Assembly: GCF_020026305.1 (NCBI RefSeq)
Contig: NZ_CP075691.1
Coordinates: forward strand, 6,634,001-6,698,000
Reading direction: 5' to 3'
DNA length: 64,000 nucleotides
Origin: Streptomyces sp. 135
GTDB lineage: Bacteria; Actinomycetota; Actinomycetes; Streptomycetales; Streptomycetaceae
The notes below the pieces were generated by a model. It ran no database searches. It was not told where the DNA came from and worked only from the letters and a program-made list of their open reading frames with translations. Shown one piece after another: positions 1 to 8,885 of this stretch. The stretch's first letter is position 1; every line of letters begins with the position of its first letter. The position numbers and the translations under genes were made by a program.

Positions 1-1217
1 CGCGCCGGCAGTGCGAGCGCCGGGAGAGCCCCCGCGAGCGCGCCGATGCCCGGCTCCGCTTCCTCGACTACGTCCTGGCCACCGTCGTCACCGCCATCCG
101 CCATCTGAAGCCGCACAGCGTGCTGCCCGCCCTGCTGCACCGGCCGGCCTCCCCGGGCAAGGACCTGCCGGACGAGGCCGCCGCACGCGACTGGCTGGTC
201 GTCGCGCACACCCGCCTGTACGCGGCCGCCGAGAACGCCCTGCGGCACATCCCGGACGCGGCGGGGGACGACGGCGGCGCACCGTCCGGCCTGCGCCCCA
301 CCGTGGACCTGCTCACCGCCTGGTCCCACCTGCTGGCCGGCACCGCCCGCCACCGTGACCTGGAACCCCTCGCCGAACTCGCCCTGCGCACCGCCCGCCG
401 CCACGGCGACGACCTCGCCGCGGCCCGCGCCCTGCGGCTCCTCGGCGCCCCGCACTACGGCACCGAGACCTACGGCCGCGCCGAGCGGGCCCTGCGCGAG
501 AGCCTGCGCCTGGCCGCGACCGCGGGCGACCCGCTGGTCGGCGCCGAGGGCACCCACGAACTGGGCATCGTCCTCATGGGCACGGGCCGCCCCGCGGCGG
601 CCCTGGAGCAACTGCGCCTGGCCTACGCCCGGTTCGGGGCGCTCGGCGGGCACAGCGACCGCATCCGCGTCCTCTCCCACATGGCGCGGGTGCACGTCAC
701 CCTCGGGCGGCGCGCGGAAGCCGACACCGCCCTGACCGAAGCCGTGCGCCAGGCACGGCACTCCGGCGGTAGGTCCACCCTCGCGCACGTCCTCTACCAG
801 GCGGGCTGCGCGCTGCTGGCGGACGGCCGGGCCGCCGAGGCCGCCGACCGGCTGCGCGAGGCGCGGCGGCTGCACGCCCGCGCGCGCGATCCCCGCTGGG
901 AGGCGCTGTGCTGGGCCCGCCTCGCCGCCTGCGAACTGGAACTGGGCAGCCCCGGCAAGGCCATGGACTGCGCGGACGCGGCGCTGGCCGTCGAGGGCGA
1001 GCTGGGCGACGCGTTCTGCCACGCCCTGGCGATGGCCGCGCGGGGCCGGGCGCTGCTCGCCCTCGGCGACCTCGACCGGGCCAGGGCCGCCCTGCTGATC
1101 GCCTACCGCGTCATGGACCGGCGCGGCGCCATGGAGGCCACCGAGCTCGCCGAGCAGCTCGCCCAGTGGAAGCCCAGGGCCGGCGCGGACCGGCCCCTCC
1201 TGTCGGCCCACGGCTGA
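1..1217 (+). CDS. TPR-containing transcriptional regulator, C-terminal part (5' end outside window)
   Basis: The reading frame is open from base 3, so the gene starts upstream and at least 404 residues are visible. The visible part is Ala/Arg/Leu-rich helical repeat sequence with recurring pairs such as ALRTARRHGDDLAAARALRLLG and HELGIVLMGTGRPAAALEQL, which have tetratricopeptide spacing. The opening stretch (RLRFLDYVLATV, then LYAAAENALRHI) resembles the link between the NB-ARC ATPase and the TPR region of AfsR/SARP-type or large NTPase regulators. No DNA-binding domain is visible because the N-terminus is missing. It lies about 100 bp upstream of the two membrane proteins and on the same strand, so it may belong to the same locus. 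Family assignment is by repeat pattern only. Confidence 0.6.
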   Translation, partial: RRQCERRESPRERADARLRFLDYVLATVVTAIRHLKPHSVLPALLHRPASPGKDLPDEAAARDWLVVAHTRLYAAAENALRHIPDAAGDDGGAPSGLRPTVDLLTAWSHLLAGTARHRDLEPLAELALRTARRHGDDLAAARALRLLGAPHYGTETYGRAERALRESLRLAATAGDPLVGAEGTHELGIVLMGTGRPAAALEQLRLAYARFGALGGHSDRIRVLSHMARVHVTLGRRAEADTALTEAVRQARHSGGRSTLAHVLYQAGCALLADGRAAEAADRLREARRLHARARDPRWEALCWARLAACELELGSPGKAMDCADAALAVEGELGDAFCHALAMAARGRALLALGDLDRARAALLIAYRVMDRRGAMEATELAEQLAQWKPRAGADRPLLSAHG

Positions 1218-1325
1218 GCCGCCCCGGCACGGCCCGCGGGTCCGTACGGGAGGGCAGTGCGGGCTGCCCCTGACGTGGCCCTTTCGTACAAGGAGAGACC
1301 CCGCGGCGGGCTCTACCGTGCCCGT

Positions 1326-2945
1326 ATGACGTGGTGGAACTCCCTTGACCCGGCCGCGGTGACCGTTGACCCCGGTGGCCGAGCAACCGTACGGCTTCGC
1401 GTACGCAATACGGGAGACACGGTCGAGGAGTACCGGCTCGGGGTGGTCGGCGCCCCGGCGGGCTGGTCCCGCGTCGAACCGGAGGTCCTGCGGCTCTACC
1501 CGGGCAGCGAGGGCACCGCCGAGATCTCCTTCGCGCCGCCCCGCTCACCGGACTCGACGGCGGGGCCGACGCCGTTCGGCATCCGCGTGGAGCCCCGCGA
1601 GAACCCGCAGACCCGCGACGTCGTCGAGGGGCAGGTCACGCTCACGCCGTTCTCCGAGATCCGGGCCGAGCTGCTGCCGCCCACCGTCGTCGGACGCTTC
1701 CGCGGCCGGGCCCGCGTAGCCGTGGACAACCTCGGCAACACCCCGCTCACCGCGTCCCTGACCGCCCGCGACGACGCAGACCGGCTGACGTTCGAGGTCC
1801 TGCCGGCCGGCATCCAAGTGGCGCCGGGCCGGGCCGTGTTCGCCAAGATGACGATCCGCCCGCAGCAGGTGCTGTGGACGGGCCAGGCACAGCCGCACCC
1901 GCTCACCGTCTCCGTACGCCGGTCCGGCGACGAGAGTGCCCACGAGCTGCCCGGCAGCTTCGACCAGCGGCCGGTCCTGCCGCGCGGGCTCCTCGCCCTC
2001 GGCAGCGTCCTCGCCGCCCTCGCCGTCGCGTTCGTGGTGCTCTGGTTCTCCTTCGCCCCCAAGCTGACCGGCTCCGCCCGCGAGAACCAGGCCGCCCCGG
2101 CCCCGGACGCGGCCCCGCAGGGCGGCGAGAAGAAGAAGCTCGTGAACGCCCCCGAGCCCCCCAAGGACAAGAAGATCAGCGACGAACCGGACGGTGGCGG
2201 TGGCGGTGGAGCGGAGCTGCCCGGCGGCGACAAGGACGGCTCCGGCGGAGGCGGTGGCGGCGGAGGTGGCGTCGGCGGAGGCGGTGGGGGAAGCGACGGC
2301 AGCACGGCCGCGGACAGGCCGAAGGCCCCCCGCTCCGGCGGAACTTCCAAGGCGGGACCGCCGTGGAAGCGCGGCTACAAGGCCGACGTCGTCGTGGAGT
2401 ACGCCCAGCACCGCCTCGCCGCCCTCGGCCCGAAGAACCCGTGCACGCTGAACGGCCGCGTGACCCCGGGCGTCATCGACGCCAACACCGAGGCGTCACT
2501 GATCTGTTACCAGGAAGCCGTGGTCCGCGCCGGCGAGAGCAGCGGCAACAACACCGCCCAGATCTTCGCCACCGACGACAAGGGCACCCTCGGCCGGGCC
2601 ACCCTCACCTCCCTGTGGGCCCAGGGCATCCGCGCCGACGACGTCCGCTCCGGCGCCGACAACTGGGAGGTCGTGCAGTTGCAGGCCGCGTTCTGGTGGG
2701 CCTCGCAGGCCGGTATCAGCGACGACGACCTGAATCGCGACCGGGCCTACGCCGAGCACGGCGTCGCCTACTTCGCGAACGGCCGCAGCGCGCCGACCAC
2801 GGCCAGGTACAGCAGTAACACCGCCGCCCACATCAAGGAGTATCAGGGGGCCGTCGGCCTCCCACGGACCGGCGTCGCGGACAGCGCGACCCTTCGGGCG
2901 ATGGTCGGCGGAAGCGTGAAGAATCCCGGCGTGGTAGGGCGATGA
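1326..2945 (+). CDS. Single-pass membrane protein: Ig/NEW3-like N-domain, TM helix, Gly-rich linker, peptidoglycan-binding-like C-domain
   Basis: The 539-residue product has a beta-rich E-set-like N-terminal domain of about 215 residues (motif VRVRNTGDTVEEYRL-like; COG1470/NEW3 style). One TM helix follows at about 220-243, then a charged and Gly-rich linker (about 288-325). The C-terminal region (about 355-539) resembles peptidoglycan-binding_1 repeats (YAQHRLAALG, EYQGAVGLP...GVADSATLRAM). There is no signal peptide, so the N-domain is probably cytoplasmic and the C-domain outside. The start at 1326 is chosen by alignment with the paralogue directly downstream, because the open frame extends to 1257. 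It overlaps that gene by 4 bp (ATGA). Beside CIS ATPase and cap genes it recalls the Streptomyces membrane factor described as CisA, but orthology is inferred, not shown. Confidence 0.7.
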   Translation: MTWWNSLDPAAVTVDPGGRATVRLRVRNTGDTVEEYRLGVVGAPAGWSRVEPEVLRLYPGSEGTAEISFAPPRSPDSTAGPTPFGIRVEPRENPQTRDVVEGQVTLTPFSEIRAELLPPTVVGRFRGRARVAVDNLGNTPLTASLTARDDADRLTFEVLPAGIQVAPGRAVFAKMTIRPQQVLWTGQAQPHPLTVSVRRSGDESAHELPGSFDQRPVLPRGLLALGSVLAALAVAFVVLWFSFAPKLTGSARENQAAPAPDAAPQGGEKKKLVNAPEPPKDKKISDEPDGGGGGGAELPGGDKDGSGGGGGGGGGVGGGGGGSDGSTAADRPKAPRSGGTSKAGPPWKRGYKADVVVEYAQHRLAALGPKNPCTLNGRVTPGVIDANTEASLICYQEAVVRAGESSGNNTAQIFATDDKGTLGRATLTSLWAQGIRADDVRSGADNWEVVQLQAAFWWASQAGISDDDLNRDRAYAEHGVAYFANGRSAPTTARYSSNTAAHIKEYQGAVGLPRTGVADSATLRAMVGGSVKNPGVVGR

Positions 2946-4336
2946 GCGACATGTGGACAGCATTGGAACCCGCCGCGACGACGGTGGAGCCCGGCTCCAC
3001 CGCGAAGATGCGGCTGCGGGTGCGCAACACGGGTGACACCGTCGAGGAGTACCGCCTCCAGGTGGTCGGCGCCACGGCGGGCTGGGCCCGCGTACAGCCC
3101 GACGTACTGCGCCTGTATCCGGGCGCGGAGGCCACGGCCGAGGTCGAGCTCGCGCCGCCCCGGACACCGGACGCGGCGGCGGGCCCCACACCGGTGGGCG
3201 TGCGGGTGGTGCCGCGCGAGGCGCCGCACACCGCGGACGTCGTCGAGGGCCAGGTGACCGTCGGCCCCTTCACCGAACTGCGCACGGAACTGCTGCCGTT
3301 GGTCGTACGCGGCCGGTTCGGCGCACGGGCCGTCGTGGCCGTCGACAACATCGGCAACCAGCAGCTGACCGCCTCCTTCTCCGGCCGGGAGAACGGCGAG
3401 GAGCTGGAGGTCGAGTCCGAGCCGGGCTCCGTCCAGGTCGCCCCGGGCCGCGCCGGCTTCGCCGACCTGCGCCTGAAGCCGGGCGCGGTGAGCTGGGTCG
3501 GCGGCACCAGCAAACATCCGTTCACCGTCTCCGTGCTGCGGGCGGGGGTCCCCGAGCCCGTGGAGCTGCGCGGCACGTACGTACAGCCCTCGGTGATCCC
3601 GCGCTGGGCGATGGCGGTGCTCTCGGTCCTGGTCGCGCTGGGCATCGCGGCGGCCGTGCTGTGGTTCCAGCACAAGCCGGCCCTGACCAGCCAGGCGAGG
3701 GAGCTGCCCGGCAAGCAGCAGCAGCTCCCGCAGGGCGACAAGATGAAGAAGGCGCCGAGCCCCGAGCCCGAGCCGAGCGAGGAGAAGAAGGAGAAGCCCG
3801 CGCCCCCGGCCGACGAGGGCAAGGGCGAGGAACCGGAGTCCGAGTCCGGCGGCGGCGGTGAGGAGAAGGAAGAGGAGCCCGAGGGTCCCAAGACGCACAC
3901 CATCCGCAGCGCGGAGGGCGGCGGCTGGTACCTGGAGGTCAAGGAGGGCAAGCAGGAGGACGGCACCTACGTCGGCCAGAACCCCTCCCTTACCGACGAG
4001 TTCGGCAAGAACCAGGACTGGATCCTCCACCACTACCCGGAGTCGGACACCTACGCCCTGGAGCCCGCCCACGCCCCCGGCACGGTCCTCGACCAGAAGA
4101 TCAACACCAACATCGCCCAGATCTTCCACGCCCCGCCGGAGAACATCGAGTCCGGGCAGCTGCCGGACAACCAGAAGTGGAAGCTGGAGAAGCGGCCCGA
4201 CGGGCTGACGCGGATCGTCGCCGTCGGCTCCGGTGAGTGCCTCGTCGACATGCAGAACGACACGAGTGCGGTCACCTGGAAGTGCGACGACAACAGCAAG
4301 AGCATGGGCTGGACCATCTCCGACTGGCCCGAGTAG
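2942..4336 (+). CDS. Single-pass membrane protein: Ig/NEW3-like N-domain, TM helix, acidic linker, ricin-like lectin C-domain
   Basis: The 464-residue product is a clear paralogue of the preceding gene. The first 215 residues share the same scaffold (RLRVRNTGDTVEEYRLQVVG, LRLYPGAEA, DVVEGQVTVGPF). A TM helix sits at about 221-242, followed by a Glu/Lys/Pro-rich linker (about 265-315). The C-domain (about 318-464) contains Q/N-W-x-L/I elements (NQDWILHHYP, NQKWKLEKRP) and a paired-Cys ending (GSGECLVD...TWKCDD), which suggests a ricin-type beta-trefoil lectin. So the two tandem copies share the membrane scaffold but carry different cell-wall-facing modules. Translation is coupled to the upstream gene by ATGA. 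It converges with the ATPase gene across a long hairpin. Confidence 0.72.
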   Translation: MSDMWTALEPAATTVEPGSTAKMRLRVRNTGDTVEEYRLQVVGATAGWARVQPDVLRLYPGAEATAEVELAPPRTPDAAAGPTPVGVRVVPREAPHTADVVEGQVTVGPFTELRTELLPLVVRGRFGARAVVAVDNIGNQQLTASFSGRENGEELEVESEPGSVQVAPGRAGFADLRLKPGAVSWVGGTSKHPFTVSVLRAGVPEPVELRGTYVQPSVIPRWAMAVLSVLVALGIAAAVLWFQHKPALTSQARELPGKQQQLPQGDKMKKAPSPEPEPSEEKKEKPAPPADEGKGEEPESESGGGGEEKEEEPEGPKTHTIRSAEGGGWYLEVKEGKQEDGTYVGQNPSLTDEFGKNQDWILHHYPESDTYALEPAHAPGTVLDQKINTNIAQIFHAPPENIESGQLPDNQKWKLEKRPDGLTRIVAVGSGECLVDMQNDTSAVTWKCDDNSKSMGWTISDWPE

Positions 4337-4354
4337 ACCAGCTCCGCTCCGCTT

Positions 4355-4402
4355 CTCGAACCGGGTGGGTCACTGCCAGGGCAGTGCCCCACCCGGTTCG
4401 AG
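4355..4402. terminator. Long hairpin between convergent genes (bidirectional terminator)
   Basis: A 15-bp perfect outer stem (CTCGAACCGGGTGGG paired with CCCACCCGGTTCGAG) continues into an inner 7-bp stem (CACTGCC/GGCAGTG) with a 2-nt loop, about 22 pairs in all. It lies between the stop of the lectin-type membrane protein and the stop of the ATPase gene. It contains the last codons of the ATPase. There is no strong T-tract, which is usual in Streptomyces. Confidence 0.75.
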
Positions 4403-6404
4403 CCGGCCCATCTTGCGGTACTCGCGCCGCGCCCCGGCCCGCACATCGGCGCCCGAGACCGGGCCGCCGCGCCCCGCCGCCAGATAGGCTGCGGTCACCG
4501 CGGCCGACCGGATACCGCCGCCCGCGAGCTCGAACTCCTTGGCACAACGGGTGAGTTCGGCGTCCAGGTCGGGTGCGCAGGGTGTCCCGGACAGGCAGGT
4601 CCGCCACAGCGTGACGCGCTGGCCGACGTCCGGGAACGGGAAGTCGACCACCAGGTCCAGGCGCCGGGTGAACGCGTCGTCGATGTTGGACCGCAGATTG
4701 GTGGTCAGCACCGCGATGCCGTCGAAGGCCTCCAGGCGCTGGAGCAGATAGGCGCTCTCCAGGTTGGCGTACCGGTCGTGCGAGCTCTTGACCTCCGAGC
4801 GCTTGCCGAAGACGGCGTCGGCCTCGTCGAAGAGCAGCACGGCGTCCGTACGGTCCGCCTCGACGAAGATGCGCTCCAGGTTCTTCTCCGTCTCGCCGAC
4901 GTACTTGTCGACCACCGCCGACAGGTCCACCACGTAGAGGTCGAGGCCCAGTTCACCGGCGACCACCTCGGCCGACAGCGTCTTGCCGGTGCCGGAGTCC
5001 CCGGCGAACAGCGCGATGACGCCGCGCCCGCGTCCGCCGCCGGTGCGCAGCCGCCATTCGCCGAGCACCTTGTCGCGGTGCCGGGCACGCAGCGCCAGCT
5101 CACGCAGCATCGCGAGCGGCTCGTCCGGCAGTACGAGGTCGTCGAACCCCACCTCGGGCCGGATCCGCCGGGCGTGCTTGTCCAGGAGCGGCGCGGACTG
5201 GAGCCGGGCGCTGCTCTGGAGGTGCGCGGCGGTCGGCGCGGTGCCGTCGAACGCGGCGAGGTTCGCGGCGGCGCGGGCGGCCCGGCGGATCTGCGCGGCG
5301 CTGAGCCGGTAGGGGGCGACGGCCTCGGCCAGGTCGAAACCAGGACCGTGGTCGGCGTCGGGGGCGCGGTGCTCCTGCCCGTACCGGGCCAGCTCGGCGC
5401 GCCACACCAGCGCCGCGTCGATCCCGTCCGGCGGCGGCGCGTCCAGCGCGAGCAGTCCCGCGTCCGGCGCCCACCCGGGGTCGTAGGGCTCACTCCCGAC
5501 GAACACCACGGGCACGTCCCCGGTCGCCAAGAACCGCACCAGGGGCCCCGGTTCGTCGGGCAGCGGACCCACGACGATCGCGGCCCCGCGCAGCCGTGCC
5601 TCCCGCAGCAGGGCGAGGGCGACGCGGCCGGTGTCGTCCCCGGCCTGGCCGCTACCGGTGGCGCAGCACCGGCAGCCCGGCGGCCCGCAGCGCGTCGGCC
5701 ACCGGCTCGGCGGCGGAGCCGTCCCTGCGTTCCCGCAGGTGGACGAGGAGCGCCCGGTCGGCGGCGAGGTCCGCGACGCGCGCGGCGAGCGCATCACCGC
5801 AGGTGGGGGCCTCCCGTGCCACCGGAAGCAGCAACTCGACGCCCCGTCCCGACAGTTCCGGGTCGAGGAGCCCGTCGTCGCCGAGCAGCCGCGCCACCAC
5901 CCGCTCCGGTACCCGCAGCGCCCGACCCGGCAGCGGCCGGTCCTCGTCCTCAAGCATGAGGAGGCCCCCGGCACGCAGCGGCGCGAGGGGGTGGAAGCGG
6001 GCGCGGGCGGCGGGGTCGTGCGGGGCGGTGCCCGCGAGGTCGAGGGCGAGCGCGACCGTGGCCCTGCGCCGCCCCACGTCGTCGTTGAGATACCCGTACA
6101 GCGGCTCGAAGCGGCGGTCCACGTCCGGTGCGCAGGCGGCCAGCAGGATGCGCTGGTCCAGGGCGGACAGTCCGAAGGCCCGCGCCGTCTCGCCCAGGGT
6201 GCCGCCCGTCTCGTCCGTCCCGGTGACCGCCGCCGGGGGCCGCGGGGGAGCCGTGGCCAGCCGGTGGGCGAGCTCCTGCGTCACGTACAGGCCGCGCAGC
6301 GGGTCGGCCGCCGTCGGGTCGGTGGAGCCGCGCCGCTCCACCAGCTCCGCCACGCGCCCGCGCAGGGCGTCGAGCAGCGCGAGCAGCGTGTCGGGGGCGC
6401 TCAC
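4370..6404 (-). pseudogene. CIS-type AAA+ ATPase, frameshifted
   Basis: The N-terminal 250 codons run from a GTG at 6404 to a TAG at 5652. The ATPase continues without a gap in the other frame to 4370, for about 678 residues in total. The second part has Walker A GDSGTGKT, Walker B VLLFDEADAVFG, sensor-1 TTNLRSNID and an arginine-finger region FTRRLD, as in the single-AAA-domain ATPases of contractile injection systems (Cis15/Pvc15 type). The start overlaps the DUF4255 gene stop (GTGA). The step needed is +1 or -2 near 5640-5660, beside a GGGG run. It may be a sequencing indel, a true mutation, or less likely programmed frameshifting. If the frame is intact in the cell, a full ATPase would be made. 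Confidence 0.75.
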
Positions 6405-7042
6405 GGGGTGCCGCCCTTGCGCTCGCTGGGCCTGGTCCGCAGCATCCGCGGACGCGTGTCGCCCGGCTCGCCGCTGATGCCGCGTACGGCGACGACGGCG
6501 CCCTCGGTGACGGGCGGCGCCACGTCGTACGTCGGCGACACCGGGAACGGCACCGTGATCACCACGTCCAGGGACGGCTTCAGCTCACCGCCGAGCGCCG
6601 ACCAGATGTCCGCGATGGACCGGGACTCGGGCGGCGGCACCGCGACGCTGAGCGGCAGCGGGACCCCGAGCGCGGCGAGCGTGCCCGGCAGCCGGTCCGG
6701 CGGCAGCAGTTCGTGCGGGAGGAGGGTGCCGAGGGCCGCCGACAGGAGCCGGTGCTCGTCCTCGGGCCGGTTGGTCCAGGCGGTGAGCAGGTACGAGAGC
6801 CGGAACCAGCGCGGCGGCTGCCGCCTGCGCAGCACCACGCCGTCCGGCCCCCGCTCCGCGTACGCGCCGCGCTCGCGCCGCGCCACGTCCTCGCGGATGT
6901 CGTACAGGTACGAGTTGAGCGTGGGCGCGTTGCGGCGCGCCGCCCAGTCGCGGTTGGGCGCCTCGAAGACGACCTCGCCGGACCCTTCGGGGAGCGCGGC
7001 CCGCAGCAACTGGCGCAGCGCCTCGTCCACTTCATGGATCAC
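6401..7042 (-). CDS. DUF4255 domain protein (CIS tube terminator / cap, Pvc16-like)
   Basis: The 213-residue product begins VIHEVDEALRQLLRAALP and has the DUF4255 signatures NAPTLNSYLYDIREDVARRE and WFRLSYLLTAWTNRPEDEHRLL. In phage-tail-like particles (Afp16/Pvc16, Cis16) this family ends the tube and sheath. The start is GTG 7042, where homology begins; the open frame extends to 7126, but that extension is Pro-rich and overlaps nothing useful. The gene sits between the LuxR-type regulator (46 bp upstream) and the ATPase (4-bp overlap), which is the usual cap-ATPase pairing. No sheath, inner tube or baseplate genes are visible in this window. They may lie to the left or be absent. Confidence 0.8.
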   Translation of the reverse strand: MIHEVDEALRQLLRAALPEGSGEVVFEAPNRDWAARRNAPTLNSYLYDIREDVARRERGAYAERGPDGVVLRRRQPPRWFRLSYLLTAWTNRPEDEHRLLSAALGTLLPHELLPPDRLPGTLAALGVPLPLSVAVPPPESRSIADIWSALGGELKPSLDVVITVPFPVSPTYDVAPPVTEGAVVAVRGISGEPGDTRPRMLRTRPSERKGGTP

Positions 7043-7088
7043 GGCGAAACCCCCGGCCCGGACGGGCGGAGGCGGTGGATCGGCGGCA

Positions 7089-7790
7089 TCAGATGTATCC
7101 CTCCCGCAGCGCGTACGCGACGGCATGCGCGCGGTTCTGGAGCTGCAGGCGCGTCATCAGCGCGTGCAGGACGTTCTTGACGGTGCGTTCGGAGTAGGCG
7201 AGCTTCTCCGAGATCTGCTTGGTGTCGAGGCCCTCCGCGATCAGCCGCACGACGTCGACCTCGCGGGGCGCCATGCCCAGCGTCGGCACGAGGGCCCCGG
7301 CGGCGGACGGCGATCCGTCGAGCGCCGAGAGCCGCAGCCGCCCCAGCTGCGTCATGAGCCGGTTGATGAGGTCGGGCGGCAGCTCCCCCTCGCCGCGCGC
7401 CGCGCTGTGGACGGCGCGCAGCAGCTTCTGCGGGGTCGCCTGGTGCCGCCAGAGGATGGCGCGTACGCCGCACTCGACGACCGCGAGCAGCTCCGGCTCG
7501 CGCAGTTCGCTGGCGATGAGGACGACGCGCTGCTCGGCGGACCTGGCGAGCCGGCGCAGTTCGGTGCCCGCGGGGTCGTCGAGCCGGTCCACGAGCATGA
7601 CGGCGACCCGCTCCGGTGCGGGCGCCGTGCCGTGGCTGTGGTTCTGATGTGCCTGCGATGGTGTCTGCGATGGGTCCTCGGTGCGGTCCACCAGCTCGAC
7701 GCTGGGCTGGTGGCGGAGGTGACTGATCACTCCGGCGCGGCTGAGGGGGTCGGCGGCGTGTACGGCCACCGATATGCGTGTATCCGACAC
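7089..7790 (-). CDS. LuxR-family response-regulator-like transcription factor
   Basis: The 233-residue product has an N-terminal receiver-like region (VAVHAADPLSRAGVISHL, VMLVDRLDDPAG, VVECGVRAILWR) and a C-terminal LuxR helix-turn-helix (LGMAPREVDVVRLIAEGLDT, then KQISEKLAYSERTVKNVLH). The receiver is interrupted by a His/Gln/Pro-rich insert and lacks an obvious conserved lysine, so it may not be phosphorylated. No histidine kinase is adjacent. It is first in the three-gene minus-strand run with the CIS cap and ATPase genes and is a good candidate local regulator. A perfect palindrome about 42 bp upstream of the start could be its operator. Confidence 0.82.
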   Translation of the reverse strand: MSDTRISVAVHAADPLSRAGVISHLRHQPSVELVDRTEDPSQTPSQAHQNHSHGTAPAPERVAVMLVDRLDDPAGTELRRLARSAEQRVVLIASELREPELLAVVECGVRAILWRHQATPQKLLRAVHSAARGEGELPPDLINRLMTQLGRLRLSALDGSPSAAGALVPTLGMAPREVDVVRLIAEGLDTKQISEKLAYSERTVKNVLHALMTRLQLQNRAHAVAYALREGYI

Positions 7791-7832
7791 TGGTCTTTCC
7801 CTGTCTTCCCCCGAATATCGACGGGCACAGGG

Positions 7833-7848
7833 TGATCGGAACCGATCA
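7833..7848. promoter_or_regulatory. Palindrome upstream of the LuxR-type regulator
   Basis: TGATCGG-AA-CCGATCA is a perfect 7-2-7 inverted repeat placed 43-58 bp upstream of the regulator start. The position suits an operator or autoregulatory site. No binding protein is known; this is seen in the sequence only. Confidence 0.4.
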
Positions 7849-7942
7849 ACAAACGATTACCGACGGATCAACACGGACGTTTACCGACGTGAGCGGACGT
7901 AAGCGGCCACTTCGGGGAGGCGGCCGCCGGCTCGTCGGACGG

Positions 7943-8545
7943 TCAGGACGCCGGGGGCGGGAAAGGGGCGTCGCGCAGCAGCCGCGCCAGGTGGACGGTG
8001 TTCGCCGCGAGGGCCCGGGTGGTGTCGGCGACGGCCTCCGGGGTCTCGTCGAGATCCTGGTAGTCGGTGCCCTGCTGGGCCTCGCCCACCCAGTAGGTGA
8101 CGGCCCCCGGCGCCAGGCTGAAGCCGATGTCGTTGAGCCCCTGGAAGACGTCGGCGCTCACCTTGTGCGCGCCGTCCTCGTTGCCCACGACCGCCACGGC
8201 CGCCACCTTGCCGTGGATCAGCGGGCGCCCCTCGTCGTCGGTCTCGGTCTCGGCGTTCAGGCGTTCGAGGACGCGCTGGCAGATGCTCGCGGGGTGGCCG
8301 AGCCAGATCGGGGTGGCCAGCAGCAGGATGTCGGCCGCGAGCACCTTCTCGCGCAGCGCGGGCCAGGCGTCGCCCTCGCCCAGGTCCGTCGAGACGCCCG
8401 AGCGCACGTCGTGGTCGGCGATCCGCACGGACTCCACGCCGACACCCAGCTTCTCCATCTCGGTCAGCACCTGCCCCGCCAGCAGCTCACTGCTGGACGG
8501 GGCGGGGGAGGGGGAGAGGGTGCAGACGAGTGCCAGGGCGCGCAC
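7943..8545 (-). CDS. NAD(P)H-dependent FMN reductase / flavodoxin-like protein
   Basis: The 200-residue product has a flavodoxin-like fold pattern: an N-terminal beta strand and phosphate loop (ALVCTLSPSPAPSSSELL), ILLLATPIWLGHPAS for the flavin-binding middle loop, and KVAAVAVVGNEDGAH before the last part. This matches NADPH-dependent FMN reductases of the WrbA/Fre2 type. The start is GTG 8545 because AAGGAG lies 6-7 bases before it; the frame stays open to 8668 without family-like sequence. It is monocistronic and divergent from hen1. Its substrate cannot be told from sequence. Confidence 0.8.
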   Translation of the reverse strand: MRALALVCTLSPSPAPSSSELLAGQVLTEMEKLGVGVESVRIADHDVRSGVSTDLGEGDAWPALREKVLAADILLLATPIWLGHPASICQRVLERLNAETETDDEGRPLIHGKVAAVAVVGNEDGAHKVSADVFQGLNDIGFSLAPGAVTYWVGEAQQGTDYQDLDETPEAVADTTRALAANTVHLARLLRDAPFPPPAS

Positions 8546-8885
8546 GGGGGACTCCTTCGCGGGACGGATGCGGTACGTGGTGCTGAGGCCTCCAGTGTCC
8601 AGATCATCACGCACGAAACATCGCCCCGCACGCCGGGCGCCCCCCGGCGGCGGCACCGCCGAAGACACCGCTCCCGCGCTCCCCGCACCTGGCTGACGAG
8701 GGAAAATTCCCGGGTGCGCGGACGGCGCGCGCGGTACGTTGAGGGGGCGTACCGGGGGCGGGGCGCCGTTGCGCGGGGGTTGCCGCGGCGCGGCGCACGT
8801 ACCGCCGCGAGCCCGTACAAGGGGCCGCGTTCATGGCCCCGGAGCGCGCATCCACAGCCCTCATCCCGTTTCGAGGCCACCCACC
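8546..8885. other. Divergent intergenic region between reductase and hen1
   Basis: This stretch of 340 bases has no convincing gene. It contains a short inverted repeat GGGAA-AA-TTCCC (8700-8711) and another GGTACG...CGTACC (8733-8753), which could be promoter-proximal operator elements for either divergent gene. Nothing else is recognisable. Confidence 0.4.

Noticed and set aside
1257..1325. Upstream start for the first membrane protein
   Set aside because: The extra 23 residues have no counterpart in the tandem paralogue, which aligns from the ATG at 1326.
5635..5665. Programmed frameshift in the CIS ATPase as the favoured explanation
   Set aside because: No slippery heptamer or clear stimulatory structure was seen around the TAG; an indel is simpler. 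Kept only as a possibility.
5631..7835. 734-residue plus-strand open frame opposite ATPase, cap and LuxR genes
   Set aside because: All three minus-strand genes are well supported by motifs; the plus-strand frame is Arg/Gly-rich shadow.
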